Part shown: piece after piece, positions 17,677 through 28,319 of the stretch | Position numbering within the stretch: the stretch's first letter is position 1 | Layout of the letters: every line of letters begins with the position of its first letter | NCBI GenBank assembly: GCA_003132405.1 | Contig: PKXQ01000064.1 | Coordinates: 48,706-112,705 of the forward strand | Reading direction: 5' to 3' | Length of the DNA: 64,000 nucleotides | From: Acidobacteriaceae bacterium | GTDB lineage: Bacteria > Acidobacteriota > Terriglobia > Terriglobales > Acidobacteriaceae | The notes under the pieces: model-generated | The model's input: the letters and a program-made list of their open reading frames with translations, nothing else | The model's database searches: none | Told to the model about the DNA's origin: nothing | Made by a program: the position numbers and the translations under genes

Positions 17677-18884
17677 CAGCGGTCGACCTCGCCGAGCACA
17701 ATGTCGATCGTCCCAATGACAGCGATCACGTCGGCGACCAGCAGGCCGCGCACCATGACATCAAGTGCCTGCAAATTGACAAGCGACGGCGGGCGCACTC
17801 GTAAACGATAAGGTTGCGTCGAACCATCGCTAACGATGAAATATCCGAGTTCGCCCTTTGGCGCTTCGATCGAATGATAGATTTCGCCGACCGGCGGCTT
17901 GATCACCTTAGGCACTTTCGCCATGATCGGGCCTTCCGGAATAGAGTTGACCGCCTGCTCGACAATGCGCAGCGACTGGCGCATCTCTTCCATCCGAACC
18001 AGATAACGATCGTAGGTGTCACCGTTTTCGCCAGTCGGAATGTCAAAATCAAATTTGGAATACGCCGAGTAGGGCTGGGCTTTGCGCAGGTCCCACTCCA
18101 CACCGCTCGCGCGCAGCACCGGCCCAGTCACTCCGAGGGCTACGCAATCCTCACCGGAGATCACGCCCACATTCTTGGTGCGTTCCAACCAGATGCGGTT
18201 GGTGGTAAGCAGTTCTTCATATTCGTCGATCTTCGGCGCCACGAAAGTCAGGAAATTCTTTACGTCTTTTTCGAACCCCGCATAAGTCTCATATTGGCAA
18301 CCACCGATGCGAAAGGCATGCGTGGTGAGACGGGCACCGCAATACTTTTCGAAAATCTTGAGGATCTCTTCGCGATCGCGGAACGTATAGAAGAGCGGCG
18401 TCATCGCCCCGATATCAAGCGCATGCGTGCCCAGCCAAAGCTGGTGGCTGGCCATACGATTCAACTCGGTCAAGATCACGCGAATATAATCCGCGCGCGG
18501 CGGCGCCTCCACATTAAGCAGCTTCTCCACCGCTTCGCAATAACCCAGGCCATTCGACACGGCGGCAACGTAATCCATGCGATCGACGTAGGGATTGAAC
18601 ATCGCGTAGGTGCGGTTCTCGGCAATTTTTTCCACGCCGCGGTGCAGGTATCCGATCACGCACTCCGTGCCCAGTACCTTTTCGCCGTCAAGCTTCAGAA
18701 TGACTCGCAGCACGCCATGCGTCGCCGGATGCTGCGGCCCCATGTTGATGATGAGTTCGTTCGAATCGAGATAAGGTTTCTCGGGAGTTTCGAGGTGTAG
18801 ATGAGACGGTATGGCATGGGGCAGCGCGTGTCCTGAGACGTCGTTCACGTTTTCTTTCGTTCCGTCTTTCGCCGCCGCGCTCAT
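17676..18884 (-). CDS. nuoD: NADH-quinone oxidoreductase subunit D
   Basis: 49-kDa peripheral subunit lining the quinone site. 402 residues from ATG 18884 ([10 protein letters not shown]); the frame opens 42 nt earlier but that part overlaps nuoC. Conserved elements are [48 protein letters not shown] and the C-terminal DIVLGEVDR. It starts 2 nt after nuoC and ends on the first base of nuoH. NuoC and NuoD are separate proteins here, not fused as in E. coli. Confidence 0.96.
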   Translation of the reverse strand: MSAAAKDGTKENVNDVSGHALPHAIPSHLHLETPEKPYLDSNELIINMGPQHPATHGVLRVILKLDGEKVLGTECVIGYLHRGVEKIAENRTYAMFNPYVDRMDYVAAVSNGLGYCEAVEKLLNVEAPPRADYIRVILTELNRMASHQLWLGTHALDIGAMTPLFYTFRDREEILKIFEKYCGARLTTHAFRIGGCQYETYAGFEKDVKNFLTFVAPKIDEYEELLTTNRIWLERTKNVGVISGEDCVALGVTGPVLRASGVEWDLRKAQPYSAYSKFDFDIPTGENGDTYDRYLVRMEEMRQSLRIVEQAVNSIPEGPIMAKVPKVIKPPVGEIYHSIEAPKGELGYFIVSDGSTQPYRLRVRPPSLVNLQALDVMVRGLLVADVIAVIGTIDIVLGEVDR

Positions 18885-18886
18885 GA

Positions 18887-19528
18887 TTATTGTCCGCTTT
18901 CGATTCCCAGGTTGATCTGCACCCACTCTTTATCCTGCTGCAAAATGCCGTAATCTTTGCGCAGCGGATGGCCTTTCCAACCGTCGGGCAAAAGAAGGCG
19001 TTTCAGGTCGGGATGGCCGTCGAATTGGATGCCGAACATGTCGTAGACTTCGCGCTCCAGCCAGTTGGCGGTCGGCCAGATCGAGACGCAGGATGCGATC
19101 GAATCGCCGTCGGTAATTTGTGTCTTCACGCGCATGCGCTCATTGCGCGGGAAAGAATAGAGAATCCACAGCACTTCAAATTGCTTTTCGCGCTTCGGAT
19201 AATGCACCGCAGTGACGTCGACGCAATAGTCAAACTGCTCTTCATCGCGGAGCAGCCGCAGAATGTCGGGAATCATCGAACGATCAACGCTAAGGTAGTT
19301 TTGTCCGAGATAAGTCAGCGCCTCAAGACCCGATCCATATTGGCTGCGATATTTTTCAACCAACGCAGAAGTCCACGGCACAGGCACTGGCCCGCTGGGC
19401 TTGGCCGGAGCTGCAGCCTTTGCCGTGGCGCCAACCGACGTTGCCGTAGCGACGGGAGCGGCCGCCGCCGGTTTCTTCTCGCCTTCTGGCGGCGGTGGTG
19501 GGGCGGGCGCTTTGACGTCCTCAGCCAT
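18887..19528 (-). CDS. nuoC: NADH-quinone oxidoreductase subunit C
   Basis: 30-kDa peripheral subunit of complex I; 213 residues. The first about 50 residues are a Pro/Ala/Lys-rich, probably disordered extension ([19 protein letters not shown]) not seen in short NuoC proteins. The conserved domain runs from about 60 to 205 with [32 protein letters not shown] and LRKDYGI. Preceded by about 130 nt without an obvious gene, then the PH-like gene instead of nuoB. Confidence 0.94.
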   Translation of the reverse strand: MAEDVKAPAPPPPPEGEKKPAAAAPVATATSVGATAKAAAPAKPSGPVPVPWTSALVEKYRSQYGSGLEALTYLGQNYLSVDRSMIPDILRLLRDEEQFDYCVDVTAVHYPKREKQFEVLWILYSFPRNERMRVKTQITDGDSIASCVSIWPTANWLEREVYDMFGIQFDGHPDLKRLLLPDGWKGHPLRKDYGILQQDKEWVQINLGIESGQ

Positions 19529-19657
19529 GCAGTGTCGAACGCAGAAATCTTGCTAATGAACCGCGCTAGTCTTTAGAAGCTTTCATTTTTAACATCCGCG
19601 TGGGCCTCCGTATGTGATTTGAGTCACAACGCGCCTCATCTCAGCAGATGGAAGCCC

Positions 19658-20005
19658 TTATCGCCGCGCCGCTTGAAAGCTCTCGACGAGGTCGCGGATG
19701 CGCAGCGCGTCGGCTTTGCGATGACCGTGACTCGTGATCGGCTCAGTGCCACCCGTCGACTCAATCACGATGTCAGACCAGAAGACCCCCGTCGAAATCT
19801 TCACCGACGCCACCTGCGAGATCGAAATGCTTTCCTCGCTGCTGCCAAACAGACGCCGCTTCAAGCGGCTTACGCGCAGCGAATTAACGACGATGCGCGT
19901 CGGGAACCAAAAATTTCCGCGCGTCCACCGGCTCGCGCTGAAGATTTCGTCGTCAGCGGCCGGATTTAAATTGCCCGGATTTGGAGTCGCCGAACTTACA
20001 CCCAT
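19658..20005 (-). CDS. PH-like (bacterial pleckstrin-homology fold) small protein inside the nuo operon
   Basis: 115 residues from ATG 20005, which overlaps the last codons of nuoA in another frame; the frame opens further upstream but that part lies within nuoA. No membrane helix or signal. The body, with ASRWTRGNFWFPTRIVVNS, ISISQVASVKISTG and ADALRIRDLVESF, reads as a beta-rich bPH-type domain: an opening Trp/Arg strand, a SIxxxQIASV strand, a GG turn and a C-terminal amphipathic helix. It sits exactly where nuoB is normally found. A role in complex I assembly is only an inference from position; the gene may simply be cotranscribed. Confidence 0.6.
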   Translation of the reverse strand: MGVSSATPNPGNLNPAADDEIFSASRWTRGNFWFPTRIVVNSLRVSRLKRRLFGSSEESISISQVASVKISTGVFWSDIVIESTGGTEPITSHGHRKADALRIRDLVESFQAARR

Positions 20006-20352
20006 TCGAGCGCGCCTTTCTTCCACACCCACACATAGCCGACGATCAGAATGCCGAGAAACACCAGCATCTCGATCAGGCCGAAGACGCCAAGAGCCTT
20101 GAACTTCACCGCCCACGGAAACAGAAAAACCGTCTCCACGTCGAAGATCACAAACAAGATGGCAATGATGTAAAAGCGAACCGTGTAGCGCCCGCGCGCG
20201 TTATCGTAAGGATCAATGCCGCATTCATAGGGCATCAGTTTGACGCGGTTCGGGCTTTGCGTGCGGATGATTCTGGCCAACAGCAGCGTAAGCGGAATCA
20301 GAATTCCGACCACAGCAACAAAGAGAAAAATGGGTACGTAATTTTGCGGCAT
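19996..20352 (-). CDS. nuoA: NADH-quinone oxidoreductase subunit A
   Basis: Three-helix membrane subunit at the junction of the arms of complex I. 118 residues. The conserved loop MPYECGIDPYDNARGRYTVRF with its reactive Cys, then FVIFDVETVFLFPWA, identify it. First gene of the nuo block; GAGGG lies just upstream of the ATG. Its 3' end overlaps the start of the PH-like gene by 10 nt. Confidence 0.96.
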   Translation of the reverse strand: MPQNYVPIFLFVAVVGILIPLTLLLARIIRTQSPNRVKLMPYECGIDPYDNARGRYTVRFYIIAILFVIFDVETVFLFPWAVKFKALGVFGLIEMLVFLGILIVGYVWVWKKGALEWV

Positions 20353-20464
20353 ACGCCCTCGGAGTAGTAATTAAGGAGAACTCGAAATACTAACGCCGAA
20401 CCAGCGCCGCTTCAAGGAGGAAGGTGCCAATGGTTCAGGTTGCATCGCGAGATGCCATTTTTTG

Positions 20465-20860
20465 CTAGGCTGCTGTTCCCCGATCGGGGAGAACAAAGAT
20501 ATGACGGGCGAGATCGGAGTCCAGCGTCTCCTCACGATAGAGCGTCGCCAGCACGCGCCCTTCCAGACCAGCAAATCGGCGTTGCGCGCGGCGAATTCCG
20601 GCCATTTTGGCTCGCCGCCCGCGCGGGCCATGCGCTCGCGAATCAGCAGCAGGTAGGCCCAGGTAATGGTCTCATCATAGAGCTGAGCTCTGCCGCGCCG
20701 CCGCAAAGCGCTGCAACGCCGCCGTAAATCGTTGCAGCGCTTCGAGCGCTGAATAACGGCACAAATATTCAAAGGCCAGCCGGACGTGATCGGCGTGGTG
20801 AAAGGTAGCTGCCGGAGTCGTGCCGTTCTCGAATTGTTTGATCAACTCGTCGCCGGTCAT
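20465..20860 (-). pseudogene. Frameshifted gene for a conserved small hypothetical protein
   Basis: Three pieces in three frames join into one plausible protein of about 130 residues: MTGDELIKQFENGT...FHHADHVRLAFEYL (start 20860), then LYDETITWAYLLLIRERMAR after a shift near 20680-20695, then VLATLYREETLDSDLARHIFVLPDRG after a second shift near 20575, ending at TAG 20465-20467. Its start overlaps the upstream DoxX-like gene as ATGA, so it was once a translated member of that operon. I recognise the pattern as a conserved unnamed family, without known function. Either the gene is decayed or the assembly has two indel errors. Confidence 0.65.
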
Positions 20861-21234
20861 GTTCGTTGTCCATTTAGCTGTCCGTGAGAGTCAAGCGACG
20901 ACTTCCCCACCACCACCGTCCATGTGGCTGCGATATAGATCACGAGCGCTCCGACATCGAGCCATCCATGTAGGAGATGAAGGACGATGGCCGCCACCAG
21001 CACACCGATCAGGAACCAGCCGCCGACTACCAAGGCTCGCGGAACAAGAAATAGAATCGCGGCTGCGATCTCAGCCCAGGCCAACGTGAGACGCGTGAAA
21101 TTTGGCAGCCCGGTTTTGGCGAAGGCATGGGCGGCCTGCGACGATAACGCGAAATGCAGGGACTCCGCCAGAACGATTAACCCAAGCACCCATTGAAGAA
21201 TGCGCAATGCAACGGGCAAACGGTCCTGCGTCAT
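20857..21234 (-). CDS. DoxX-like four-helix membrane protein
   Basis: 125 residues with four hydrophobic helices (ILQWVLGLIVLAESLHFAL, LTLAWAEIAAAILFLVP, VVGGWFLIGVLVAAIVLHLLHG, VGALVIYIAATWTVVV). The size and helix layout fit the DoxX/DUF4149-like group; function unknown. It overlaps both neighbours as ATGA, which indicates a tightly coupled operon with the ribbon-helix-helix-like gene before it and the frameshifted gene after it. Confidence 0.6.
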   Translation of the reverse strand: MTQDRLPVALRILQWVLGLIVLAESLHFALSSQAAHAFAKTGLPNFTRLTLAWAEIAAAILFLVPRALVVGGWFLIGVLVAAIVLHLLHGWLDVGALVIYIAATWTVVVGKSSLDSHGQLNGQRT

Positions 21235-21563
21235 TTTTTCTTCTCCGAGATTTTCCTTTCTTGGATTTTCTTTTCCGAGGCAGCGTTGTTTCCAGCCCGC
21301 CGCTTAATTTCGGTGAGACGGTGGCTGGCGCTGGAGTCGAGGTCGAGGCTGTAGAACTTTTTCAAATCCTGAATGCGCTTAAGCGATTCCGCGCCGAAAG
21401 GACTCTTGCCGTCGAAGGCGTGGAGCACAATACCTTCGAGCAGGTCGCCGAGCGACATATCGTGGTATTCGGCCAGGGCCTTGAGCACCTTGAGGAGCCG
21501 TTTTTCCATCCGCACGCCGGTCTGCACACGCTCTATAAGAAACTGCGGTTCATTGGTCCTCAT
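21231..21563 (-). CDS. Ribbon-helix-helix-like small protein
   Basis: 110 residues. The part VQTGVRMEKRLLKVLKAL followed by AEYHDMSLGDLLEGIVLHAF has the beta-helix-helix layout of Arc/MetJ-type DNA-binding proteins. The remainder is charged and ends in a Lys/Glu-rich tail (EKKIQERKISEKKK). A 16-bp palindrome lies 8-23 nt upstream of its ATG, which would suit autoregulation (inference). First gene of a three-gene leftward cluster. No clear Shine-Dalgarno, so it may be read from a short leader. Confidence 0.55.
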   Translation of the reverse strand: MRTNEPQFLIERVQTGVRMEKRLLKVLKALAEYHDMSLGDLLEGIVLHAFDGKSPFGAESLKRIQDLKKFYSLDLDSSASHRLTEIKRRAGNNAASEKKIQERKISEKKK

Positions 21564-21570
21564 GGTATTA

Positions 21571-21586
21571 ATGTACCACGGTACAT
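21571..21586. promoter_or_regulatory. Palindromic operator candidate
   Basis: ATGTACCACGGTACAT is an inverted repeat of ATGTACC around AC, 8 nt upstream of the ribbon-helix-helix-like gene. Candidate binding site for that gene product. Confidence 0.5.
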
Positions 21587-21709
21587 AAATACCAGCAATA
21601 GGAATTAGCGGCTGCGGCCAGAAAGCAAAGTCGCGAACCCGCCCTCGGTCTACCGTGAGAAAATATCAGTGAGTTTGTCGAGATCTTTTGACAGGGAGGT
21701 AGGCAGCGC

Positions 21710-21979
21710 ATGTGCCGCAATATCAAAACTCTTTTCAACTTCGATCCGCCGGTCACCGACGATGAAGTCCGAGCGGCTGCGCTTCAGTTCGTGAGGAAGA
21801 TTACCGGCTTTAATAAACCGTCGAAGGCCAATGAAACCGCATTCTTAGCGGCCATCGACGAAATCGCAAACGTATCAGCGCGGCTGCTGCATTCGCTTGA
21901 CACCAACGCGCCGCCCAAGAATCGCGAAGAAGAAGCGACCCGGGCGAAAGCTCGCGCGGCGGAACGATTCGGCGCCTGA
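21710..21979 (+). CDS. DUF2277 family protein
   Basis: 89 residues. The opening MCRNIKTLFNFDPPVTDDEV, the core AALQFVRKITGFNKPSKANE and the C-terminal charged helix match DUF2277, a small cytoplasmic family of unknown function common in soil bacteria. GGGAGGT (21694-21700) lies 9 nt before the ATG. Stands alone between divergent and convergent neighbours. Confidence 0.85.
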   Translation: MCRNIKTLFNFDPPVTDDEVRAAALQFVRKITGFNKPSKANETAFLAAIDEIANVSARLLHSLDTNAPPKNREEEATRAKARAAERFGA

Positions 21980-22050
21980 GCGTTGCGATGCCGGCCGCTG
22001 GGCCTTCGTCAAATCGGCAATTCTCATTACGCAGCGTCAGTCAGCAGTCT

Positions 22051-24277
<2,227 letters not shown>

Positions 24278-25009
24278 ATGACACCAGACAAAATCAAGAA
24301 ACTCGCTCTGCTGGCAATATTGGCAGGAGCGCTGTCGCTCGCCGGATGCGCCAAGAAGGCCGCGAAAGTGACTCCACCCGCTCCGCCAGCACCTGCGTCC
24401 ACTGCGCCCACCGCCACGCTTGCCGCTAATCCCAGCGTAATTCAAGCCGGACAAGCATCGACACTGACGTGGCAAACCGCCAACGCCTCCCAAGTGAATA
24501 TCGAAGGACTGGGCACCGTTCCCGCCTCTGGCTCTCGTTCGGTCACGCCGGGAATGTCCACTACGTACACGCTGACCGCCAAAGGCCCGGGGGGGACCAA
24601 CGACGCCTCGGCCCGCGTCACGGTAAATACTCCGGTCGCCAGTTCGACGCAGCCATCGGATGAGGACTTGTTTGCGAGAAATGTCAAGGATCTTTACTTC
24701 GACTTCAACAAAGCCGACCTGCGGTCCGACGATGTGCCCGTCGTGCAAAATGACGAGTCTTTCCTGGCACAGCATTCCAGCATCAAAGTGCTGGTCGAAG
24801 GTCATTGCGACGATCGCGGTTCGGAGGAATACAACATTGCTCTCGGCGCCAGTCGCGCCGAATCCGCAAAGGAAGCGCTGGTTCAACGGGGAGTTTCCGC
24901 CGAACGCATTCGGACCGTCAGCTACGGGAAGGAAAAGCCCTTCTGCACGGAGGACAATGAAGATTGTTGGCAGAAGAATCGGGTGGACCACTTCGCGTTT
25001 GACCGCTAA
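24278..25009 (+). CDS. pal: Peptidoglycan-associated OmpA-family lipoprotein (Pal-like)
   Basis: 243 residues from ATG 24278, preceded by AAGGAGG. Lipoprotein signal with lipobox LSLAGC (Cys24), then a Pro/Ala/Thr linker, an Ig-like beta segment (about 47-125, PSVIQAGQASTLTWQT) and a C-terminal OmpA domain (about 135-243). VEGHCDDRGSEEYNIALGA and the final NRVDHF hold the diaminopimelate-binding motif region. The protein would anchor the outer membrane to peptidoglycan. The Ig-like insert between the lipid anchor and OmpA domain is not present in standard Pal. No tol genes are nearby. Confidence 0.88.
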   Translation: MTPDKIKKLALLAILAGALSLAGCAKKAAKVTPPAPPAPASTAPTATLAANPSVIQAGQASTLTWQTANASQVNIEGLGTVPASGSRSVTPGMSTTYTLTAKGPGGTNDASARVTVNTPVASSTQPSDEDLFARNVKDLYFDFNKADLRSDDVPVVQNDESFLAQHSSIKVLVEGHCDDRGSEEYNIALGASRAESAKEALVQRGVSAERIRTVSYGKEKPFCTEDNEDCWQKNRVDHFAFDR

Positions 25010-25090
25010 CCAACTCTTCAGGGGGGCAGCTCAGTTTCGGGCCGCCTTCCCAATTCATTGCTATATCCTTTGAGAAGCAATCTTCGAAAC

Positions 25091-26923
25091 ATGCTTTTCG
25101 AAAGTGGAACATCGAAAAGTGTGACTGTCGGAGCCAAGAACCCCGAGCCACCCGTCGACAAAATTAAAACTGTCGAACCTGTGAATCCTCAAATCATGAC
25201 CGATGCTGTCGAGATCCCGAACGACAAGGGCTGGAGAGACAAACTGCTTCGCCACATCTCCGAACTCCGGCAACGCGAAGGTCAGGTCTTCCTCGTCCTG
25301 GCGTTGGTCATCGGAGCGCTGACGGGCCTCGCGGTTGTCGCCTTCATCGTGGTGACCGAGCGCCTGGGCATGCGACTCTATCCCGTAGGCGGCGCGCCAT
25401 GGCGGCGCCTGCTGTTCCCCGTCGTCGGCTCGCTCAGTATCGGCTACCTGCTCTACCGCTATTTTCCCAACGCACGCGGCAGCGGCGTGCCGCAAACCAA
25501 GGCCGCCTTATTCGCCAGCGAAGGCCGCATCACCCTGCGCACCGTGTTCGGCAAATTCTTCTGCACCTCGGCGACGCTGGCCAGCGGTATCCCGCTCGGC
25601 CGCGAAGGCCCGTCGGTTCAAGTAGGTGCAGGCATCGGCTCCGTGCTTGGACGTTTCCTCGGGCTGCGTACCGAGCAGGTAAAAAAACTCATCCCGGTAG
25701 GAGCGGCCGCCGCGATCGCAGCCGCATTCAATACACCGCTCGCCGCCGTGCTCTTCGCGCTCGAAGAAATCACGGGCGATCTCTACGCACCAGTGATGGG
25801 CGCGGTCGTGCTCGCGTCGGCAACTGCGTGGATGGTGCTGCGCGTCTTTCTCGGCGATCACCCTCTCTTCAAAGTTCCGCAATATCAGCTCATCCATCCC
25901 GCGGAGTTCGCGGTCTACGCAGTGCTCGGCGTGGCGGGCGGCGTGGTTTCAGCAATCTTCACCAAACTCCTGCTCGCGATTCGCGCGCGCTTCCTCCGCT
26001 TCCCACAGAGCACAGTCTGGTTTCAACCGGTGGCGGGAGGCCTGCTGGTCGGCGTAATGGGATGGTTCGTTCCCCAGGTTCTCGGCGTCGGTTACGGATT
26101 TGTAGGCGACGCGTTGAACGGGAGAATGGCCTTCCAGTTGATGTTGCTGCTGGTGGTTTTGAAGCTGATCGCCGTCACCACCAGTTACGCCACAGGCAAT
26201 GCTGGCGGCATCTTCGGCCCATCCCTATTTATCGGCGCGATGTTAGGCGGAGTGGTCGGAACCGTGGCCCATCATCTATTCCCCGCCTACACCGCAAGCG
26301 CCGGAGCCTACGCGCTCGTCGGGATGGGCGCGGTATTCGCAGGCGTGGTGCGCACTCCCATGACCTCTGTGCTGATGATCTTCGAGATGACGCAGGATTA
26401 CGCCGTAATCGTTCCGCTGATGATCGCCAACCTGGTGAGCCTTTTCATCGCTTCGCGATTGCAGCACGAACCTATCTATGAAGGTTTGGCGATGCAGGAC
26501 GGCATCCATCTCCCTTCCGCCGGAGCGCGTCAACGATCTGGCGAGTACCAGGTCGTCAGAGTGATGCAAGCTGCCAGCCAGTTGCTGCCCGCCGATATCA
26601 CGGTTCGGGAAGCATTGGAAAAGGTTCGCTCAAGTCCTGTACGAACCTGGCTGCTCACCGATCAGCGAGGGGTGGTTGGCGTAATCAACTCGGCGCAACT
26701 GGAGAATGCGGCGGAAGATGCGGATAAGAAAGTCGCTGAATTGGTGGATCCGCTGATCTTTCCCCACGTCCACGCCGACCAGGGCTTGGATATGGCTCTC
26801 GAGCGCATGGGAGCCAATCAATTTGAAATCCTACCGGTGGTAAACCGCGGCAATGTCCACAAACTGGAAGGTATAGTTACGCTCCACGATGTGCTCACCG
26901 CCTACGGCGTGAATCGAGCGTGA
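25091..26923 (+). CDS. ClC-family chloride/proton antiporter with C-terminal CBS pair
   Basis: Integral membrane protein. ATG 25091 (MLFESGTSKS) is used, giving 610 residues; TTG 25058 and ATG 25196 are alternatives. ClC signatures are GSGVPQ, GREGPSVQ with gating glutamate E172, and GNAGGIFGPSLF. FALEEITG carries a Glu at the position of the internal proton glutamate (E203 of the E. coli protein), so a 2Cl-/H+ exchanger is more likely than a channel. Two CBS domains (about 490-610) suggest control by adenine nucleotides. Followed on the same strand by htrA-like, uppS and cdsA genes, but the gap is 123 nt. Confidence 0.92.
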   Translation: MLFESGTSKSVTVGAKNPEPPVDKIKTVEPVNPQIMTDAVEIPNDKGWRDKLLRHISELRQREGQVFLVLALVIGALTGLAVVAFIVVTERLGMRLYPVGGAPWRRLLFPVVGSLSIGYLLYRYFPNARGSGVPQTKAALFASEGRITLRTVFGKFFCTSATLASGIPLGREGPSVQVGAGIGSVLGRFLGLRTEQVKKLIPVGAAAAIAAAFNTPLAAVLFALEEITGDLYAPVMGAVVLASATAWMVLRVFLGDHPLFKVPQYQLIHPAEFAVYAVLGVAGGVVSAIFTKLLLAIRARFLRFPQSTVWFQPVAGGLLVGVMGWFVPQVLGVGYGFVGDALNGRMAFQLMLLLVVLKLIAVTTSYATGNAGGIFGPSLFIGAMLGGVVGTVAHHLFPAYTASAGAYALVGMGAVFAGVVRTPMTSVLMIFEMTQDYAVIVPLMIANLVSLFIASRLQHEPIYEGLAMQDGIHLPSAGARQRSGEYQVVRVMQAASQLLPADITVREALEKVRSSPVRTWLLTDQRGVVGVINSAQLENAAEDADKKVAELVDPLIFPHVHADQGLDMALERMGANQFEILPVVNRGNVHKLEGIVTLHDVLTAYGVNRA

Positions 26924-26943
26924 ATCGCGTAGCGACGGCCGCC

Positions 26944-26965
26944 CCTTCGGCAAGCTCAGGGCAGG
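26944..26965. repeat. Dispersed repeat of the CTTCGGCAAGCTCAGG type
   Basis: Starts CCTTCGGCAAGCTCAGGGC. Versions of this motif occur between genes of many soil bacteria; read in antisense it gives the spurious peptide ALSLPKG. Flanked by GGCCGCCC copies that could pair with it. Confidence 0.45.
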
Positions 26966-27046
26966 CTCTCGGCCGCCCTGCCGAGTGAACTTGGCGTGCG
27001 ATTCAGCGCGCCGAATCCAACCTGCATCGATCTTCATCTATCCATC

Positions 27047-28132
27047 ATGAACGTTGAAAGTCTCTATTTAAAACCACTCTCTGATCAACAATCGCTCAGA
27101 GAAGTTTTGCCTGATGAGCCGCTTCGCGCGGCTGCCGAGTCTCCAGACGCCGCCTTGCTCGACTCCTATTCGCGGGCGGTCACCGCCGCAGTGGAGAGAG
27201 TTAGCCCATCAGTAGTGAACGTCGAAGTGCATCACGCCGTAAAACCGGATGGCCGCCGCAACCGGTCGAGTGAACGCTCCGGCGACCGTCCCCGTGAACC
27301 CCGCGAGCGCCGTGGAGGCGGCTCCGGCTTCGTCTTCACTCCCGATGGATTGATTCTTACCAACAGCCACGTCGTGCACGACGCCACGCGCATCGAGGTC
27401 ACTTTGGCCGATGGACGCCGCGCTCCTGCTCACACCATCGGCGACGATCCGGCGACCGATCTTGCCGTCATTCGCATCGATGCGCCGGGCTTGCAGGCCG
27501 TCGCCCTGGGCGATTCGCAGCAACTTCGCCCCGGCCAGATGGCGATCGCAATCGGCAATCCCTACGGCTTTCAGTCGACGGTCACGGCGGGCGTCATCAG
27601 CGCGCTCGGCCGCTCGTTGCGTTCTTACTCGGGGCGCCTGATCGAGGATGTGATTCAAACAGATGCCGCGTTGAACCCGGGAAATTCCGGCGGTCCGCTG
27701 GTCGACTCGCGCGGTCACGTGATCGGCGTCAACACCGCGACGATTCTGCCGGCGCAGGGAATCTGCTTCGCCATCGGAATCAACACCGCGAAATTCGTCG
27801 CCAGCCGTTTGCTTCGCGATGGAAGAATCCGTCGCAGCTACATCGGCGTCTCGGCGCAGACCGTCCCTATTCATCGCCGCGTGGTGCGCTTCTACGGTCT
27901 GCCTCGCGAAACCGGAGTGGTCGTGGTCGGCATCGAAGAGCGCAGCCCGGCGCGGACCGCTGGCTTGCGCGAAGGAGACGTGATCGTCGCGCTCGACGAC
28001 AAGCCCGTGGCCGGAGTCGATGACCTGCATCGCCTGTTGACCGATGCACAAGTCGGCGCGCGCTGCCAGTTGACAATAATTCGGCATACCGAGAGGCTGA
28101 GCCTGCCGATCTTTCCCGAAGAAGCGCGGTAG
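27047..28132 (+). CDS. HtrA/DegP-like S1C serine protease, one PDZ domain, no signal peptide
   Basis: 361 residues from ATG 27047; the frame opens at GTG 26996. The trypsin-like domain has the triad H108 (TNSHVV), D138 (ATDLAV) and S214 (GNSGGP), and a PDZ domain runs from about 265 to 355 (GVVVVGIEERSPARTAGLREGD). No hydrophobic signal or membrane anchor precedes it. Instead there is a 35-residue Arg/Gly/Ser-rich linker (GRRNRSSERSGDRPREPRER). Most HtrA proteins act in the periplasm, so this one may be cytoplasmic or use an unrecognised export route. Transcribed toward uppS. Confidence 0.9.
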   Translation: MNVESLYLKPLSDQQSLREVLPDEPLRAAAESPDAALLDSYSRAVTAAVERVSPSVVNVEVHHAVKPDGRRNRSSERSGDRPREPRERRGGGSGFVFTPDGLILTNSHVVHDATRIEVTLADGRRAPAHTIGDDPATDLAVIRIDAPGLQAVALGDSQQLRPGQMAIAIGNPYGFQSTVTAGVISALGRSLRSYSGRLIEDVIQTDAALNPGNSGGPLVDSRGHVIGVNTATILPAQGICFAIGINTAKFVASRLLRDGRIRRSYIGVSAQTVPIHRRVVRFYGLPRETGVVVVGIEERSPARTAGLREGDVIVALDDKPVAGVDDLHRLLTDAQVGARCQLTIIRHTERLSLPIFPEEAR

Positions 28133-28319
28133 GGATTTCTGACGTCGAGGCGGCGCGAAGGAATCGACCGCGGTTCTTTCGTGAACCTTAGCGGCCCTTC
28201 GCGATGGATGAACTTCTGTAATCGTCACTCCTCCTATCCCATTGCACACATTAGATTTCCTGTGTTAGCTTCGACTCGGAGAGTTCCACTTGCGACATAC
28301 AATTCCGGCAGGGATGAAA

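Noticed and set aside
19529..19657. Missing nuoB hidden in the nuoC-PH gap
   Set aside because: Only 129 nt, with no CC motif or NuoB-like sequence in any frame.
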